From: Isoetes taiwanensis
Taxonomy: Eukaryota; Streptophyta; Lycopodiopsida; Isoetales; Isoetaceae
Direction of reading: 5' to 3'
Length of the DNA: 64,000 nt
NCBI GenBank assembly: GCA_021234155.1
Contig: JAJEKV010000014.1
Span: 14,184,494 to 14,248,493, forward strand
The position numbers and the translations under genes are program-made. The notes below the pieces were generated by a model that was not told the origin of the DNA, made no database searches, and saw only the letters and a program-made list of their open reading frames with translations. Below are positions 13,021 to 24,873 of this stretch, piece after piece. Each line of letters opens with the position of its first letter. The stretch's first letter is position 1.

Positions 13021-14180
13021 ATGCAGGGGGCCCACTTCATTGACCTTCATTGTGCCACTGATGAGCGTCCTATATTCCATATATATATGCCACACATCAA
13101 ATTTAGTATACCGATTTATTATATAAACCATCTTAATAATTGGTTACACAAGACATCATGACATCATTATTAGACAATTTTAAGAATAAAATAATTACAA
13201 AAGAAATAATCGCCCATTCTTTCGGCCAATATCAATATTGATGTCAATGGAGTCTGACATATGACGCAGATGCGATGCCACCAAAGTTGGCTTCTATGGA
13301 CGCATAGGAGGCCTAGTCAAAATATTGGCGCCAAGATACATTGAACGCGGGCACCCGCTACTAGTGTAATGTTCTAATTATTTTTGTTTGTATCGAGGGT
13401 ATCTCCGGCATGGTTAAATTTGATTACGTACGTCAGATTGTATTCAATCGTATTTTGAGGGTATTTTTGCAACGGCTGACGCTTTTATTAGCCAGAGGCG
13501 CGAATTTGATTTGTGGTTTCATGGAAAATAAACGAAAGAAATTTTGCTTCCGCTTCAGATCGGGTGGAGGATGTGGAGGCATGTCGGAGGTCTGTTTGAG
13601 GCGCAGAGTGTGATGAGAAGGGCGCGGAGAGAGGCTACAGAGGAGGATACTTTTGAGGTCAGCATTCTGGCGTTAGGTCAGCCTTCCAGAGGGCCGATCT
13701 TGCCTTTAGATCGGTTTCTAGGGCCGACCTGGATTGCATTCTCTCAAGTAGATTTTAGGTTTTGTGTTTCGGTCAAATCCCAATGAGGGAGAACCGTTTT
13801 GAAGAGGCGCATGGAGAATCCTGGCAGGCTCAAGCACTGTTGTTGATTGCCTCACTGTGTTAGAGAGCTAGCAATATGGTGGTTTCGCTGTGGATGGGGA
13901 GGAAAAGGATAGAATAATATGGAAGCTAGAGATAGCAAAAAGAGGATATCTCAAATTTTACTCCTCATAAAACATAATTATATCAGAACCAAGGTAAATA
14001 ATTTTTAGCTTGTACTCTATCAAGACATATATATAATCTTGCTACATTGATTCTCTTTAGGGAATATTCTTGTCACCAAGGCACCAAGCCCACCATCCAT
14101 TCCATTTTGTTTATCCTGTTTTTGCTTTCATTCACAAAATCCTGATACTAAGGCAAGGTTTTGCACTGTATCGGCCACGT
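13021..14180. other. Spacer upstream of mTERF (copy 1)
   Basis: No gene is recognised. It corresponds to about 35300-36370 of copy 2. It contains GAGGC/GGCCGA-rich short repeats around 13600-13740 that look like a damaged version of 35815-35965. Confidence 0.5.
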
Positions 14181-14189
14181 TTCTATAGC

Positions 14190-14580
14190 CTATTGCTGTG
14201 CTCTTCGGTACAAACCATAATGGGCAAGACTATTTGCTTCATTATGATGTGCTTAATGTAGTTTAAGTGGAACATTTTGCTGCGACTTAGTTTTTTATAT
14301 CACATATCCGCAAAGTTTGATGGCTAATGAAGTTATTACAGACTATTGTTGATACAAAGATTTAGTCATCCATGGTCTTTGATTTCTTAGTACGCAGTAT
14401 TCATGTTGCTTCTTCTTCTATTGCACTTCTTATGGATTGGTGTGTCCGCTCTTTCATGGTAAAATATTGTAGTTCCAGGTGGTACCATGACCTCGTTTCA
14501 TTATCATGTCCTCTCATGCATGAGAACGTCAGATGGCTTTTGCAAACCCTCAAACAACTCCTCTCAAGCTATATTATAAG
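14190..14580 (+). pseudogene. ARGONAUTE PIWI-domain exons, error-riddled copy
   Basis: This is the counterpart of 36385-36800. The exon at about 14338-14415 keeps the nucleotide string for ACTATTGTTGATACAAAGAT (TIVDTK) and the later exon at about 14478-14570 keeps the region for YHVL..., but both are broken. On its own it would not be recognisable as AGO; the call rests on copy 2. Confidence 0.6.
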
Positions 14581-15214
14581 TCACCCTTTTTTTTCTTTCT
14601 CATATATATTTAAATTCCAAAATAAAACCATGGGACCATGTGATGATGACCTTATGAGGACTTGATAAAAAAGACTACCGCGTTGGTAGGTTATTAGAAT
14701 CTTGGGAACATATAATTTAATGTAAGAATAAATATTATGTAACTATATTACTTTAAAGATATTGTAGACCCAGCAGCCTAACAAATGTGGGTATGCCAGG
14801 ATAGAGACATAAGAACTAGAATTACATACGAAAGTCTAGAAAAGATATAAGTATACATTTATCCTACAAGAAATAGAACCTCTTTCAATATTAGGGTAAT
14901 TCGGGACGTTAAGATACAGTTGACAACTTCTGCAGAAGGAACCCCGTCCACTCTCGATATTTACCGATACAAGGATTCCAGTGCTTGGAAGGCCCGGTTC
15001 TAACCCAAATGACAAGATTCGACGGGATCATGGGTTCAAGGTAACTACAAACTATGGATAGTCCGAGAAGGGACTCATGGCACATGGCATGATAGGTTGA
15101 TAGAGCATTTTTAAGATTGAGGAACCCACCAACTTTGCGCTTTCTCTAAAATAAAAGGACCTGCTTTAAACCATATTACAAAGAATTGCAACAGCCAGCT
15201 TAAGATAGATCTAC

Positions 15215-15480
15215 TCGTGTCATTGACATTATCAAAGAGAATTTGATTCGCATGCATGTCCCTTTATAATTCTATTAGCTTGTTCTTACTGAGAAAGAGT
15301 GGTTTTAAAGCTGCAGCCCTGCTTCGCCATGTGACTCCACGAAGGAATAGTGCTATAATGCATGACCTCTATGGCAAATCAAGGCAGAATTTGCTGTGGA
15401 TGCAAATCATGGATGCCATCATCAGAGGTAATGAAGGTTTTGCAGTATGTCGGGTAATAAACATATACCCTTAAGTAAGA
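15215..15480 (+). pseudogene. Exon of unidentified acidic-protein gene, error-riddled copy
   Basis: This is the counterpart of 37437-37781. Matching pieces include AAAGAGAATTTGATTC (near 15233) and the CTCTATGGCAAATC segment (near 15368), but the reading frame is lost. Confidence 0.55.
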
Positions 15481-15659
15481 TAGTAAAATGATACACGTGA
15501 GGGATGGTCTGAGGAACCCAGAATACCAAAGGGTTCCAAATTGAATGGGGCTATCGTAGGGTTTAATCCTCAATAGTTTTATCTATCATACGTACTTCCA
15601 TGGGTTCAAAATAACACTACCATAATGATTGATAGCTTGCATCATTGATTATCAGCTGC

Positions 15660-18600
15660 ACTTGTGCAATATTTTATTTTATTTATTTTATTTTTGTACC
15701 ATCGCTCTCGCTGAGCCTGAGAGAGTGCTATGGGGAGGCACATGAACAAAACCAATTACGCTTTAGTACAAGGTATGTGTGCATCTACCGCCTCTTTACA
15801 TATGCCAATATCAATGGCTCTGTAGGAGAGTAGTGAATAAAAAAATCTACACATATGAATAGCGTTCTCGCTTAATGTCTCATATCCAGTGGCATTCCAC
15901 TTAAAAACATGATTCTCATCTTCTCCAACCCTAATTGCAGAGAATATCTACATACGCTGGGGCTTCTTCAATTGGAACTCCGACCATCTTCCTATCTCAC
16001 CCGGATCCGGACCGGGCAGTAATTTCCTTTGGATTTCCGGAGATAGATTTGTTTTCAAAATAGGATTGATCATTATACCTTTCCATGTGATCACATTTAC
16101 TCATTGACATACAAGTACAAGGCTCTCGGTCGGGCCCATAGTTCGTAATCATTGTTCTTCTAGGAAGGACTCTTAAGCTCCCCGCCATTTTAGAAATGCT
16201 CCACAAATCAAGCCCCATCCTCAGTCAGCCCCGGTGGATATCGCTCTGCCTCACTTCACTTTCCATGGCTTGCGTGATGTACCAATTTAGATCTAATGCC
16301 TTAATTCTGTATAAAAATTTTATGTTAAGAAAAGCCCTTCAACCTCGGGTTAAGGGAGCGCCACCCTCCCAAATATGGCAAACGGAATTTGTGCCTCGAT
16401 ACCTAACCTAATTTCAAAGAACAATTCCAGAATTTCTTCAATCAAGGTGTTCACATCCGGTGGTGATGTCTCAACCCTAAATTGGGACAATTCATATAAC
16501 ACCACGGTTTGACTAATGCTTTAACAAATGCCCTTCAGTTCCAATCCGAGATAGTGCCTCCTATATTTGGCTAACATATACTAAAGAGAGCTGCCTTTAC
16601 CGCTCTTTGAACTCTCCTATTAATACAATTTTTCCAATCAGAGTCTCAAGTAAGAGATGCATTCCAAGGTAATGCAGAATCTGCATCGCTCTAATCTGCC
16701 TTTGTAAGGGAACGTAATTCCGTCTGTCCTCTCATGGTTCCAAAGACCCATTACCTTAGATTTGGAAAGATTGACACCATTGCTTTGCACGTGGTAAGCT
16801 CTCAAGATTAACCGCATGTTCTCGTGCGGTAGATTTCATGCTAGCAATCAAGACCACATCATCTCAAGCAGAGAGAAGGCGCTTCGGATGATGAGTCATC
16901 CAAGTTAGTCCCTCGCCAACGACTCGCCCTCCTCAAATCCATTCGGGCCCGGCCATCTATGGCAAAACTCCAAATAAAGTCAGAGTAAGATCCTTCGCCA
17001 ACTCCTACCAGAGATTTCTGATAAAGTCAAGATCCTATGACACTAATCAACTTCTTCTTATGCATAATTGAGACACCGCGTTTCTCTCTCAAATCTTATG
17101 GAACTCCAATGTGAATTAATCACACGAGCTTTTCCTCGGAATTGTGTCAATGCCTTTCTCGGGTATGAAGGCTATGTATAGGATTTATTATTAGGTGCCT
17201 TGCTCTTTCAACAAAGCCCTAGAGGCGTGAGCATGATCCAAAAGTGTTAGAACCTTTAATTCTCAAAACTACCAGATATTGAGAGCTGGCTTGAGGATCG
17301 TTTCCAGCTTCCATGAGCTTAGCTTATCTCCAAAGAAGGCTTCAAGAGTTAATATGAAGAGGAACACCGCCACTAGGGATTAGTTCAGAATTGCCGCGAG
17401 CTTCCTGCCTCCTCCCTTATGAATTGATGGACTTTATTCTCCAAATACTGTAAAGCCCATGAATGAGGCTTTCATCTATTGTTCAATTAAGGGCAGAGTT
17501 CCATGCAAAGGCCATCAACGCTTGTTATTTGATACGCCGCTTTGATAGACACTTACATCTGCTTTTGCAATGGACCGCCATGTTAGAGCTAATGGCATGC
17601 TAAGCAAGGCCCCTCCTTTCATAGCTAATGACTAAATTTAAAGGACTTATTGCATATATTAGCCCTGGCCATACCAAATGCCTTGAACTTTGGATGCCTA
17701 ATTAGCAGTCGTAAAGCCACGTTTTTTATTTCTTTTACAGAATACTTTATACCATCTCAGCATGCAAAATTGTGGTAACTTTTTCTGGGGCCTTTCTCCT
17801 ACATCTCAGCTACCCACCAAGATTGCAGGGCTTACCTTGCCGTCTCCTTTGATAGCCCAAAGATTGCCCTCGATAGAATAGATGCCCAAAAAAGGGATGC
17901 ATCTTTCAAAAGTCCCCTGTGGTTCTTCAAATGTTTCCCATATGCCTCAGCGCAAGCTATATCTGATTTCACTTTGGGCTGGAAGCTTAGTGCTTTGTGG
18001 GTTGAGTCATTGCTTCAACTCCATATGGATGAGGGGCATTGATCCACATTCCCCAAAGATGTTCTCCGGCGTAAAAGTCTCCACAATCTCTTTTGTCTTG
18101 CCAACAACCAATCAATCGCGCTACCGCAAGCATGGTTCTTATAAGTCAATCAGATTTTAGTAAATGAATGATTGATGATTTTCAGTCGCATGCTTCGTGT
18201 CAGCCCAGAACTTTGGGCCCCATTTCATTCATTGATGTGCATCGCCGGAGACGACATAAGTAGGGACCTTCAATCTCGCCATGGCGATTATATCATGCTG
18301 TGTCTTCATAAGCTCTGGCTTGTTGGTCAGACGCCATTGAAATCTCCTCCTATACATGAGCAAGTTCCAAGAGCTGAGTATTCTAAATGTCCTTTTACAT
18401 TCCGCACATGATCTAGCAAGACACATAACCTCGCACATCCGGAGGAAGTCGAAATATCGGTGGCTCAAGTCGCGAGTTTTACAAGTCTGGGTGTTTCCAT
18501 ATCTCAAGTAGCATTTATCTTGGCCCGAAGTTAGTCCATGAGTGTTCCATAGACTTGTACCGCAAGCCCCTTAATTCTATTTGCGAAGCCTTCATAGTGA

Positions 18601-18960
18601 GCAATTGCCTTCCCAGTACTTTGGATCAAGGTAGGCAACTAAGCCCTTTATCTCAGCATCTTTCACCTTAGACCATTCCAATTTATGCGACTTCGCTCGG
18701 CCCGAGTTAAATCGGTCCAGCCAGACCTCTCTCCTTTAGTAGCCCCTTTAGCTTCCAAATTTCACATGGCATTATCGGCCAAGTATGATGGTGAACCTCG
18801 CTTTCCTAATCATGAAGCTACATGTGGCGACGCATGTTTACATTTTTTCCTCGCGGAAAACCTCCTTTACCGTGGTCCACAACTTTCCTTTCAATCTCTC
18901 CGTAATCCAGATATAGGATTTAAAGCATGAAAGTTTGATTTTATTTTAATTATCCCTTCT
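15660..18960 (-). mobile_element. LINE (L1-like non-LTR retrotransposon), degraded (copy 1)
   Basis: This is the counterpart of 37917-41350. On the minus strand the reverse-transcriptase catalytic region (DDVVLIASMKS) is readable at about 16832-16856, and the endonuclease GDFNG region can be traced around 18335-18360 with an indel. The polar AT-rich tail at the left end (15668-15700 on the plus strand) fits the LINE 3' end. Frames are destroyed. Confidence 0.7.
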
Positions 18961-20125
18961 TGAAATAAAGTGGAGCTTAGGGGCAAAAGGTGATAATGGT
19001 GAACTAATTCGGCGAAGCCGAACGTACGTACCTTTTGCCCCTCATTCATTACCATAATAATGCTACTGCTGTGTGCGCGTACGGGGTTTCTTCCTATTGT
19101 AATTTTGGGTTGCCCCTAGAGGGGTGTTTATGTGGAAGTGGCATTATCCTAGGTATACAACCTTTGAATATCCCTAGGATATGCCGGTGACCGCTAAAAC
19201 CTCATTTCCCCGAATCAGCGGTCGAATAGTAGTGCCGCATTTACGCGGGCTTCGTGCGTATGATTGCATCCGTTTTGAAGTTCATGGAGGTTGAAAACAA
19301 AGGCAATGTACTTTTCGCGCAAGGCTTTCGGGCACCGTCGAATATATGCATGGGCACTTTACGTAAAACAGATCTGAGTTCCTTTCTTTCATTGTGGAAG
19401 ATATGTGGTCGGCTATAATCACTGGAAAGTATTTTTGAAGCCTTTTAAAGCCTTTTGCTAAGTGTTGGAAATGTAAACGATAATCTCCTCAGATGACCGA
19501 TAGCCCATGCGCTTGAGATGAACTTAGGTACGGGGGAAAGGCAAAGAGTCCAGGGATGAATCGTCCAAAGCCGCCAGTCACCAAACCGCACCATACGGTA
19601 AATGTAGACGTTAAGGACCCGGAAAAGATCTCCCTCGGGATTTTGACGGTGAATGGCAGCAATGGGACCAAGGGAATACGAGCTTCAATCAAATCTTGAG
19701 GAAGGAACTAGAAACTGCATATACAGCGATACAAAGTTTAGCCGATATCATGTAGTAAATAAAATAGAGGAAAACATCATAACGAGTAGAGCTCTAACAC
19801 ATTACTGGTTCTTAGAGGTTGCAACTTATTCCCATAGTAGAAAAGAAATTTTATGCCTCTTTCCAAAAGATCTTTCTCAATATGGATCCTTTCCCACATT
19901 TATCTTGCTCACATCTCGCCATTTCCTAAGTTTCAAAGTCATTGTTAAAACTCATATTCACGTACGCGCTTCTCGCAGAGACCTTTATAGTTCTATGTCA
20001 TGCATGATGGCCAAGCATTCCGCAGTCATGCTTAAGATGGCAAATACATGCTAAGAAATAAGGTGTACATATAATTTTGCCAAATTCATGTGTAGTTCAG
20101 GCATTTTCCTTTAGCCTGGAGAATG
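18961..20125. other. LINE 5' flank / intronic spacer (copy 1)
   Basis: No gene is recognised. It corresponds to about 41350-42557 of copy 2, where also nothing is identified. Confidence 0.5.
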
Positions 20126-20129
20126 CACT

Positions 20130-20491
20130 CTTATATGTTCCGATGCGACTAAGACTTAGTGATGTAACCAACAGCACCAAAAGGGCTTTGGATCCTTCAA
20201 GGAAATCATATCCAATGGGCCGTTCCCCGCAACCTTTTCCGTGCTTTATCCCATACCCTATAGACCATATCAATTCCTCCCTTTCCTCGAGATGCTTGCC
20301 CCTCAAGCATTGGTAGAACACACCTCAATGCTGCTACCAGGAATTGAACCTGGCTCTCGATACCAAATGTTACTTGACTCAGCACCCCCAGTGATAACTA
20401 AATACAATTCAAAAGGGCGGATCCTTCAAGAAATCGTTATCCAATGGGTCTCAACCTTTCCGTGCCGTCCCATACCCCATAGACCATACAT
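20130..20491 (-). mobile_element. TRIM retrotransposon, degraded (copy 1)
   Basis: This is the counterpart of the 334-bp TRIM at 42558-42891. Two LTR-like segments (ending near 20269 and 20491) flank an internal segment that keeps a damaged primer-binding site (CTCTCGATACCA near 20356-20367, where copy 2 reads GCTCTGATACCA). Copy 2's two LTRs are identical to each other while these two differ at many sites, again pointing to sequence errors in copy 1. Confidence 0.75.
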
Positions 20492-20529
20492 CATCCATTG
20501 TTTCCTCTGCTTTCTCGCGCAATAACAAG

Positions 20530-21110
20530 ATGTGCAGGTGCCGGTTGCTCGGCCGCTAAGGAAATATCATCGACGGATAGAAATGGAAGGCATCCAAGCA
20601 TATGCATTTGCTATCAAAATGGCTTAATATGAGTTAAAAGTTCCTCATCAGAATGGAACCAAACACCCGTATAGATCCCAGCGTCTCCAGCGAAGTTGTT
20701 CTACGTTCCAGTGGTTTTCGCACGATTGGCATTACGGTAATGAATAACAAAAACAACTCCCAACATTCTCGGGGTAAGGTATTACCGCTACGATTTAGAA
20801 GGGCACCATGCAATCATGATATGCGGCATACTCCAGAATTACGGGCCTAAGAGCTTATTCCCCTTTACGAATAATGGTATTTCAAACCTGCAAAGATAGA
20901 TGTCAAGGCAAAAGGTTATGCCCATGTAAACGCTTCCCTCGCGACAATGTACTCCACTGGTGAAATAGCAATTTCTATAAGTTGGAGCACTTCGTCATCG
21001 ATACGGTAAATACTTTTACCAAAACAACGCTAATATGTAATTCGTTTTCTCCAACTCCAAATCCTCTTATGATCCTTCCATGGTGGCAGCGATGATCTGC
21101 GGTGAGTCAA
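20530..21110 (+). pseudogene. Large exon of unidentified gene, error-riddled copy
   Basis: This is the counterpart of 42906-43508. Fragments such as the AACAACTCCCAA segment and the TCCAACTCCAAATCC segment (near 21050-21064) match, but no frame is kept. Confidence 0.55.
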
Positions 21111-22079
21111 GCATTCAAACCCCGATTATTTCGCTGGCTGTCATGCTTGGTCCGGTAAGCAATTTCAGGCTCAGCGCCCAAAGAAAATATGGGTATCAGT
21201 AATTGCGTGGTTGCCAGCAGTTATAGATACAAATTAGCCTATAAATTTTATGGCTGTCCAGTGCATTAATATCAAAGTCGAGGTTTTAATTTGCGGCACA
21301 AACGCCCAGGATGATGCGGTAGTGCCGGAGTGCCTTTATTTCAATTTAATGAAGCGTAAAAAGAGAAGTTCGTTTGTATCCTCGATATCCGATAGGCTTT
21401 ATCTAATGCACCACTAATCCAGCAAATCCAAAACTCTTTTATGCCTTCGATTACTGGAATTCATGCTTTATTATGCCTGCACGGTTGTTTTGTTTAGTTT
21501 CCTCTCGGAATTGCCCCAAGTGGGCTTGGTCTTACATCACACCTGATTCGCCTAAGTCCGCTGAATCCGGGATGAAAGTCCAGAGGAAGAGAAACGACCA
21601 AACGTCCCTTTATTGACAACCCGCAAATCGCCTGCCAATGGTACACAGATAGATCAACCAGCAAGCATCCATGATGCGCGGTGGACGGTTAGAGAGCAAT
21701 AAGGAAAAGGTATAAGGTTGATATACTGGCCAAATTTGTTTTATAGTTTTATAATATTTATACCTAACGTTAGGCAGGTAGATAACCCCATGCTCAAAAG
21801 TGAGACCACAAACCGGCCAAGTTTGGTCTATCGCCGTGATGCTTTACTATTTCTTTCCGTTGTAATGTAGCCATAATTACATTGCAATCCTTCAGTAAAA
21901 GGAGAGAAGAACCACAACCATATGCGTCAGCTTCTACCAGCTATTAGCGCGCTACGGGAATCGCTACTGCATAACCGATACGCTGCCTTTTGAGGGCATG
22001 TTCCACCTTGTTCCAGAGGTGCGAGATGTTGACAGCTTCTCACTCACCAATTGAGAGTCCCTTCCTTCCACAAGTTTTG

Positions 22080-22120
22080 TACGTATTGCTCGAGCCGAGC
22101 AAGTATTTGGTGAACTTGAT
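22080..22120. other. Junction sequence resembling nanopore adapter
   Basis: Homology to copy 2 stops at about 22079 in CACAAGTTTT. The next 11 bases, TACGTATTGCT (22080-22090), equal the 3' end of the widely used Oxford Nanopore ligation-adapter top strand. After CGAGCCG comes AGCAAGTATTTGGTGAACTT (22098-22117), an imperfect match to the reverse strand of the same adapter (AGCAATACGTAACTGAAC...). Helicase coding sequence starts right after, at about 22133. The adapter sequence is recalled from general knowledge and was not compared by software. Confidence 0.65.
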
Positions 22121-22132
22121 TTAGGACTATAA

Positions 22133-24390
22133 CTGATGCAGTTGATGGCTAAGAGAATGCAGATTCAGATTTTTGAAGCAATCGATGACCCTGAGTGACC
22201 ATGAAGTTTCAGAGTTTGCTTCTGCTATGAAACATCCGATGATGATAGCATAACTGAAGATGATGAACCTTCTTTGACTTCAGGACAAGCTATTGTTAAT
22301 GCAGCTATGCCTGCCTGCCAAAAAAAGATCTAAAGTTATAAAGAGGAAGCCAGAACAGTTGTATGTGTTGCCACTCTATGCCATGCTTCCTGCATCTTCT
22401 CAGTTACAAGTGTTTGGCCAGGTTCCAGATGGAATGCGGTTAGTTGTCGCTACAAATGTTGCTGAAACGTCTCTTACTATTCCTGAATACGATATGTTGT
22501 TGATTGTGGGCGAAAGCAAAAGAAAGAATATATCATTGCTCTGGTGGAGCATCTAGGTTTGAAATCCATTGGATTAACAAAGCTTCGGCTGCTCAACGTT
22601 CAGGCAGAGCTGGTCGGACAGGTCCAGGTCATTGTTATCGTCTATATTCATCTGCAGTGTTTAATGATACATTTCCAGAATTTGCAGCTCCAGAGATAAG
22701 TACCACGCCAATTGAAGGAGTTGTGCTTTTGCTGAAATGCATGGGGATTAGCAAGGTGAGTATGACACATTTGAAATAGTTTTCCGCAAAATGTACCTTG
22801 AGGATGAATACTTTGCTAAGAAAATTAAGATCAGGATCTAGAGCTGTAGCACAGGTTTTTGCAAAGCTATACCTGTTCCTTGCTTACAATTCCCAAGTTA
22901 TTTTTTCTTCTGAAATTGTGGTTGAGAAAGTTATTGATAGCAATAAGATATTGGTATTGTAAAATGGTCATTTTGTCTCTGACAATTCATTAATCTATTG
23001 CTTTAGGTTGTCAACTTTCCTTTCCCAACACCACCTAAACCTGATTCATTACTGGAAGGCTAAAAAATGTCTGAAGGCACTGTCAGCACTGAACTGGCCA
23101 ACAGGTTTACCGACGCCAATTGACGGGGTCATGGATATCTACCCAATAAATCCACGCCATGCAAGAATGCTGATTAGCTTAATTCAAGCAGTTCCATTAA
23201 CAAATGTACATTTCAGACCACAGCTATTGGTAGCATATTCTATTGCTCTTGCAGCTGCATTATCCTTGAAAATCCGTTTTAAAAGATACCTCTGCTGAAA
23301 ACATTAGTGAGATTGGGCAGGCTAAGGATACAGCACAACCGAAGATATCTCATTTTAAGTCTTTTTCACAAAAAGGTTTTTAACTCCTGTAGTGATGCTT
23401 TCTCAAGAGTAAACGTACTGCATGCATATGAGAGATGTGGCAACTCTGAATCTTTCTGTAGGCTCAATGGCCTAAATCATAAAGTTATGAATGAGATGTC
23501 AAAACTTCGACGACAGTTGGTCAAAATTGTTATAAGAACATGTGGAAAAGTATGTGAAGGGTTAGGGCTGGAGCAACAGCTAATGTCAGGAATTTTAGCA
23601 GAGCTTGAGGAGGTTTGGCAAGAAAGTCTATTGGAACTAAAACCTGAGCAAGAGAAAATTCTCCAACAGGCTATGTGTGCAGGATGGGCAGACAGGGTTG
23701 CTCTCAAACAGGCATTTAAAACGAGAGAGTGGAGATGGAAGCAGGCGGTCAAAAGCAGTGAGATATGAGTCCTGTGCAGTTGCCGAAACTGTTTATCTTC
23801 ACCCTTCTTCTTCAGTTCATAAAACTGCCCCAGATTATCTTGTTTACAATGAGCTTATTACAACCTCCAAGCCTTACCTTTTTGCTGTTACTTCAATAGA
23901 TCCAGAATATCTAGTAATGAATGCTAGCCATCTTTGTACCTTCTCAAAACCCCTAGAAGACCCTCCCCCTTGGTATGACTCTGATATGGATCAAGTTATG
24001 TGCTGGGTTTCTCCTTCATTTGGGCCAAATATGTGGGAGTTGCCATTGCATAGTTTTCCATTAAAGTGTGGTAAGGCGAGGACATCTGTATTTGCTTGTG
24101 CTTTATTGAAGGGTCAGGTTCTGCATGCTGTAAGGGAACTCCAGCCTTGCCTTTCTGCTGATCCATCCATTTTGCTCAAGCCTGAAGCTAGAGCGCACAA
24201 GCGCGTGAATGATCTATTGTGGGGTCTTGGGGAAGGCAACACTGCTGTGGATTCGAGAACCAAACTTGCAAAAATGTGGCAAGTAAACAGATTGTTTTTG
24301 TATTCCGAGATTCTGTCATGGGTGCAAGCAAGATTTCATAAGCAGTTCCCAAAATTGTGGGAAACAATGCTTGCAGAATGTTTAAAGTAA
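22133..24390 (+). pseudogene. DEAH13/DHX37-type helicase, 3' part (copy 2, frameshifted)
   Basis: This is the second copy of the helicase 3' half. It extends about 35 bp further upstream than copy 1, coding for LMQLMAKRMQIQIFEAIDDP. Exons run to about 22755 and from about 23007 to 24390 with the same intron. Single-base losses or gains break the frame in several places: near 22192 (CCTGAG for CCCTGGAG), 22482-22514, 23060-23066, 23268-23280 and 23364-23376. Motif V is on one fragment and the QRSGRAGR motif on another. From 23677 to the stop the frame is intact and identical to copy 1. The errors cluster at the left edge of copy 2, as expected at a contig end. There is no P-loop or DEAH part: the copy starts inside the gene. 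Confidence 0.8.
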
Positions 24391-24570
24391 ATAATAGCTG
24401 TCATAACGTTAAAACTAAACCAAATAATAGCTGTCTAACATTAGAATGAATCAAAATTAGAATGAATCAAAATTAAACCAAATAATAGCTGTCTTAACAT
24501 TAGAATGAACCAAAATTAAGCCAAATAATAGCTGTCTTAACGTTAGAATGAACCAAAAGTAAACCAAAAT
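24391..24570. repeat. Minisatellite after the helicase stop codon (copy 2)
   Basis: This is the same array as 2225-2385, with one extra partial unit: TTAGAATGAATCAAAA is repeated twice in succession near 24440-24475. The array length differs by about 18 bp between copies. Confidence 0.8.
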
Positions 24571-24873
24571 CAAGTCTTATTTATACTATGAATTTCATAA
24601 TTTGATGTGACGCTGGGCAACTGTTCCATGAGCTTGACGCCCTTAATGTTTTTGCACCCCTTTTTTTGTTGTGTTGGGGGGTTTCTTATTTCGGGCCACA
24701 AAAGCTGCAATTGGGGTTTGAGACCTAGAATTCAAAAACTGCAACATGAACATAATCATGAGTTGGTTTGGTTGGATTCCATTTGCATTCCATGCATGGG
24801 CTACAAATTTGACCCATCCTAAATAAAGACATGCATAACTTTAGCTCTAGTTCCATCTAGCTCTAGTTGCATC
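24571..24873. other. Spacer between the helicase gene and the Helitron (copy 2)
   Basis: Nearly identical to 2386-2691. No coding signal recognised. Confidence 0.5.

Larger units (their letters stand above)
1..22079. repeat. Copy 1 of a ~22 kb direct duplication
   Basis: The whole segment matches 22168-44556 in the same orientation and gene order, with an offset that drifts from about 22166 at the left end to about 22480 at the right end through accumulated indels. The first ~7 kb are nearly identical to copy 2. From about 7.05 kb onward copy 1 differs every few bases, mainly by short indels, so genes intact in copy 2 (mTERF, recombinase) have no long frames here. That abrupt change of quality is not what gradual divergence of a duplicate produces. 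See the findings on the junction and on the CAG/CTG error pattern. Confidence 0.95.

Noticed and set aside
11141-13040. Treating the copy 1 mTERF region as an independent diverged paralog
   Set aside because: The differences are short indels every few bases, concentrated after 7 kb with no codon-position bias visible, unlike protein evolution; the intact copy 2 explains it as poor-quality sequence.
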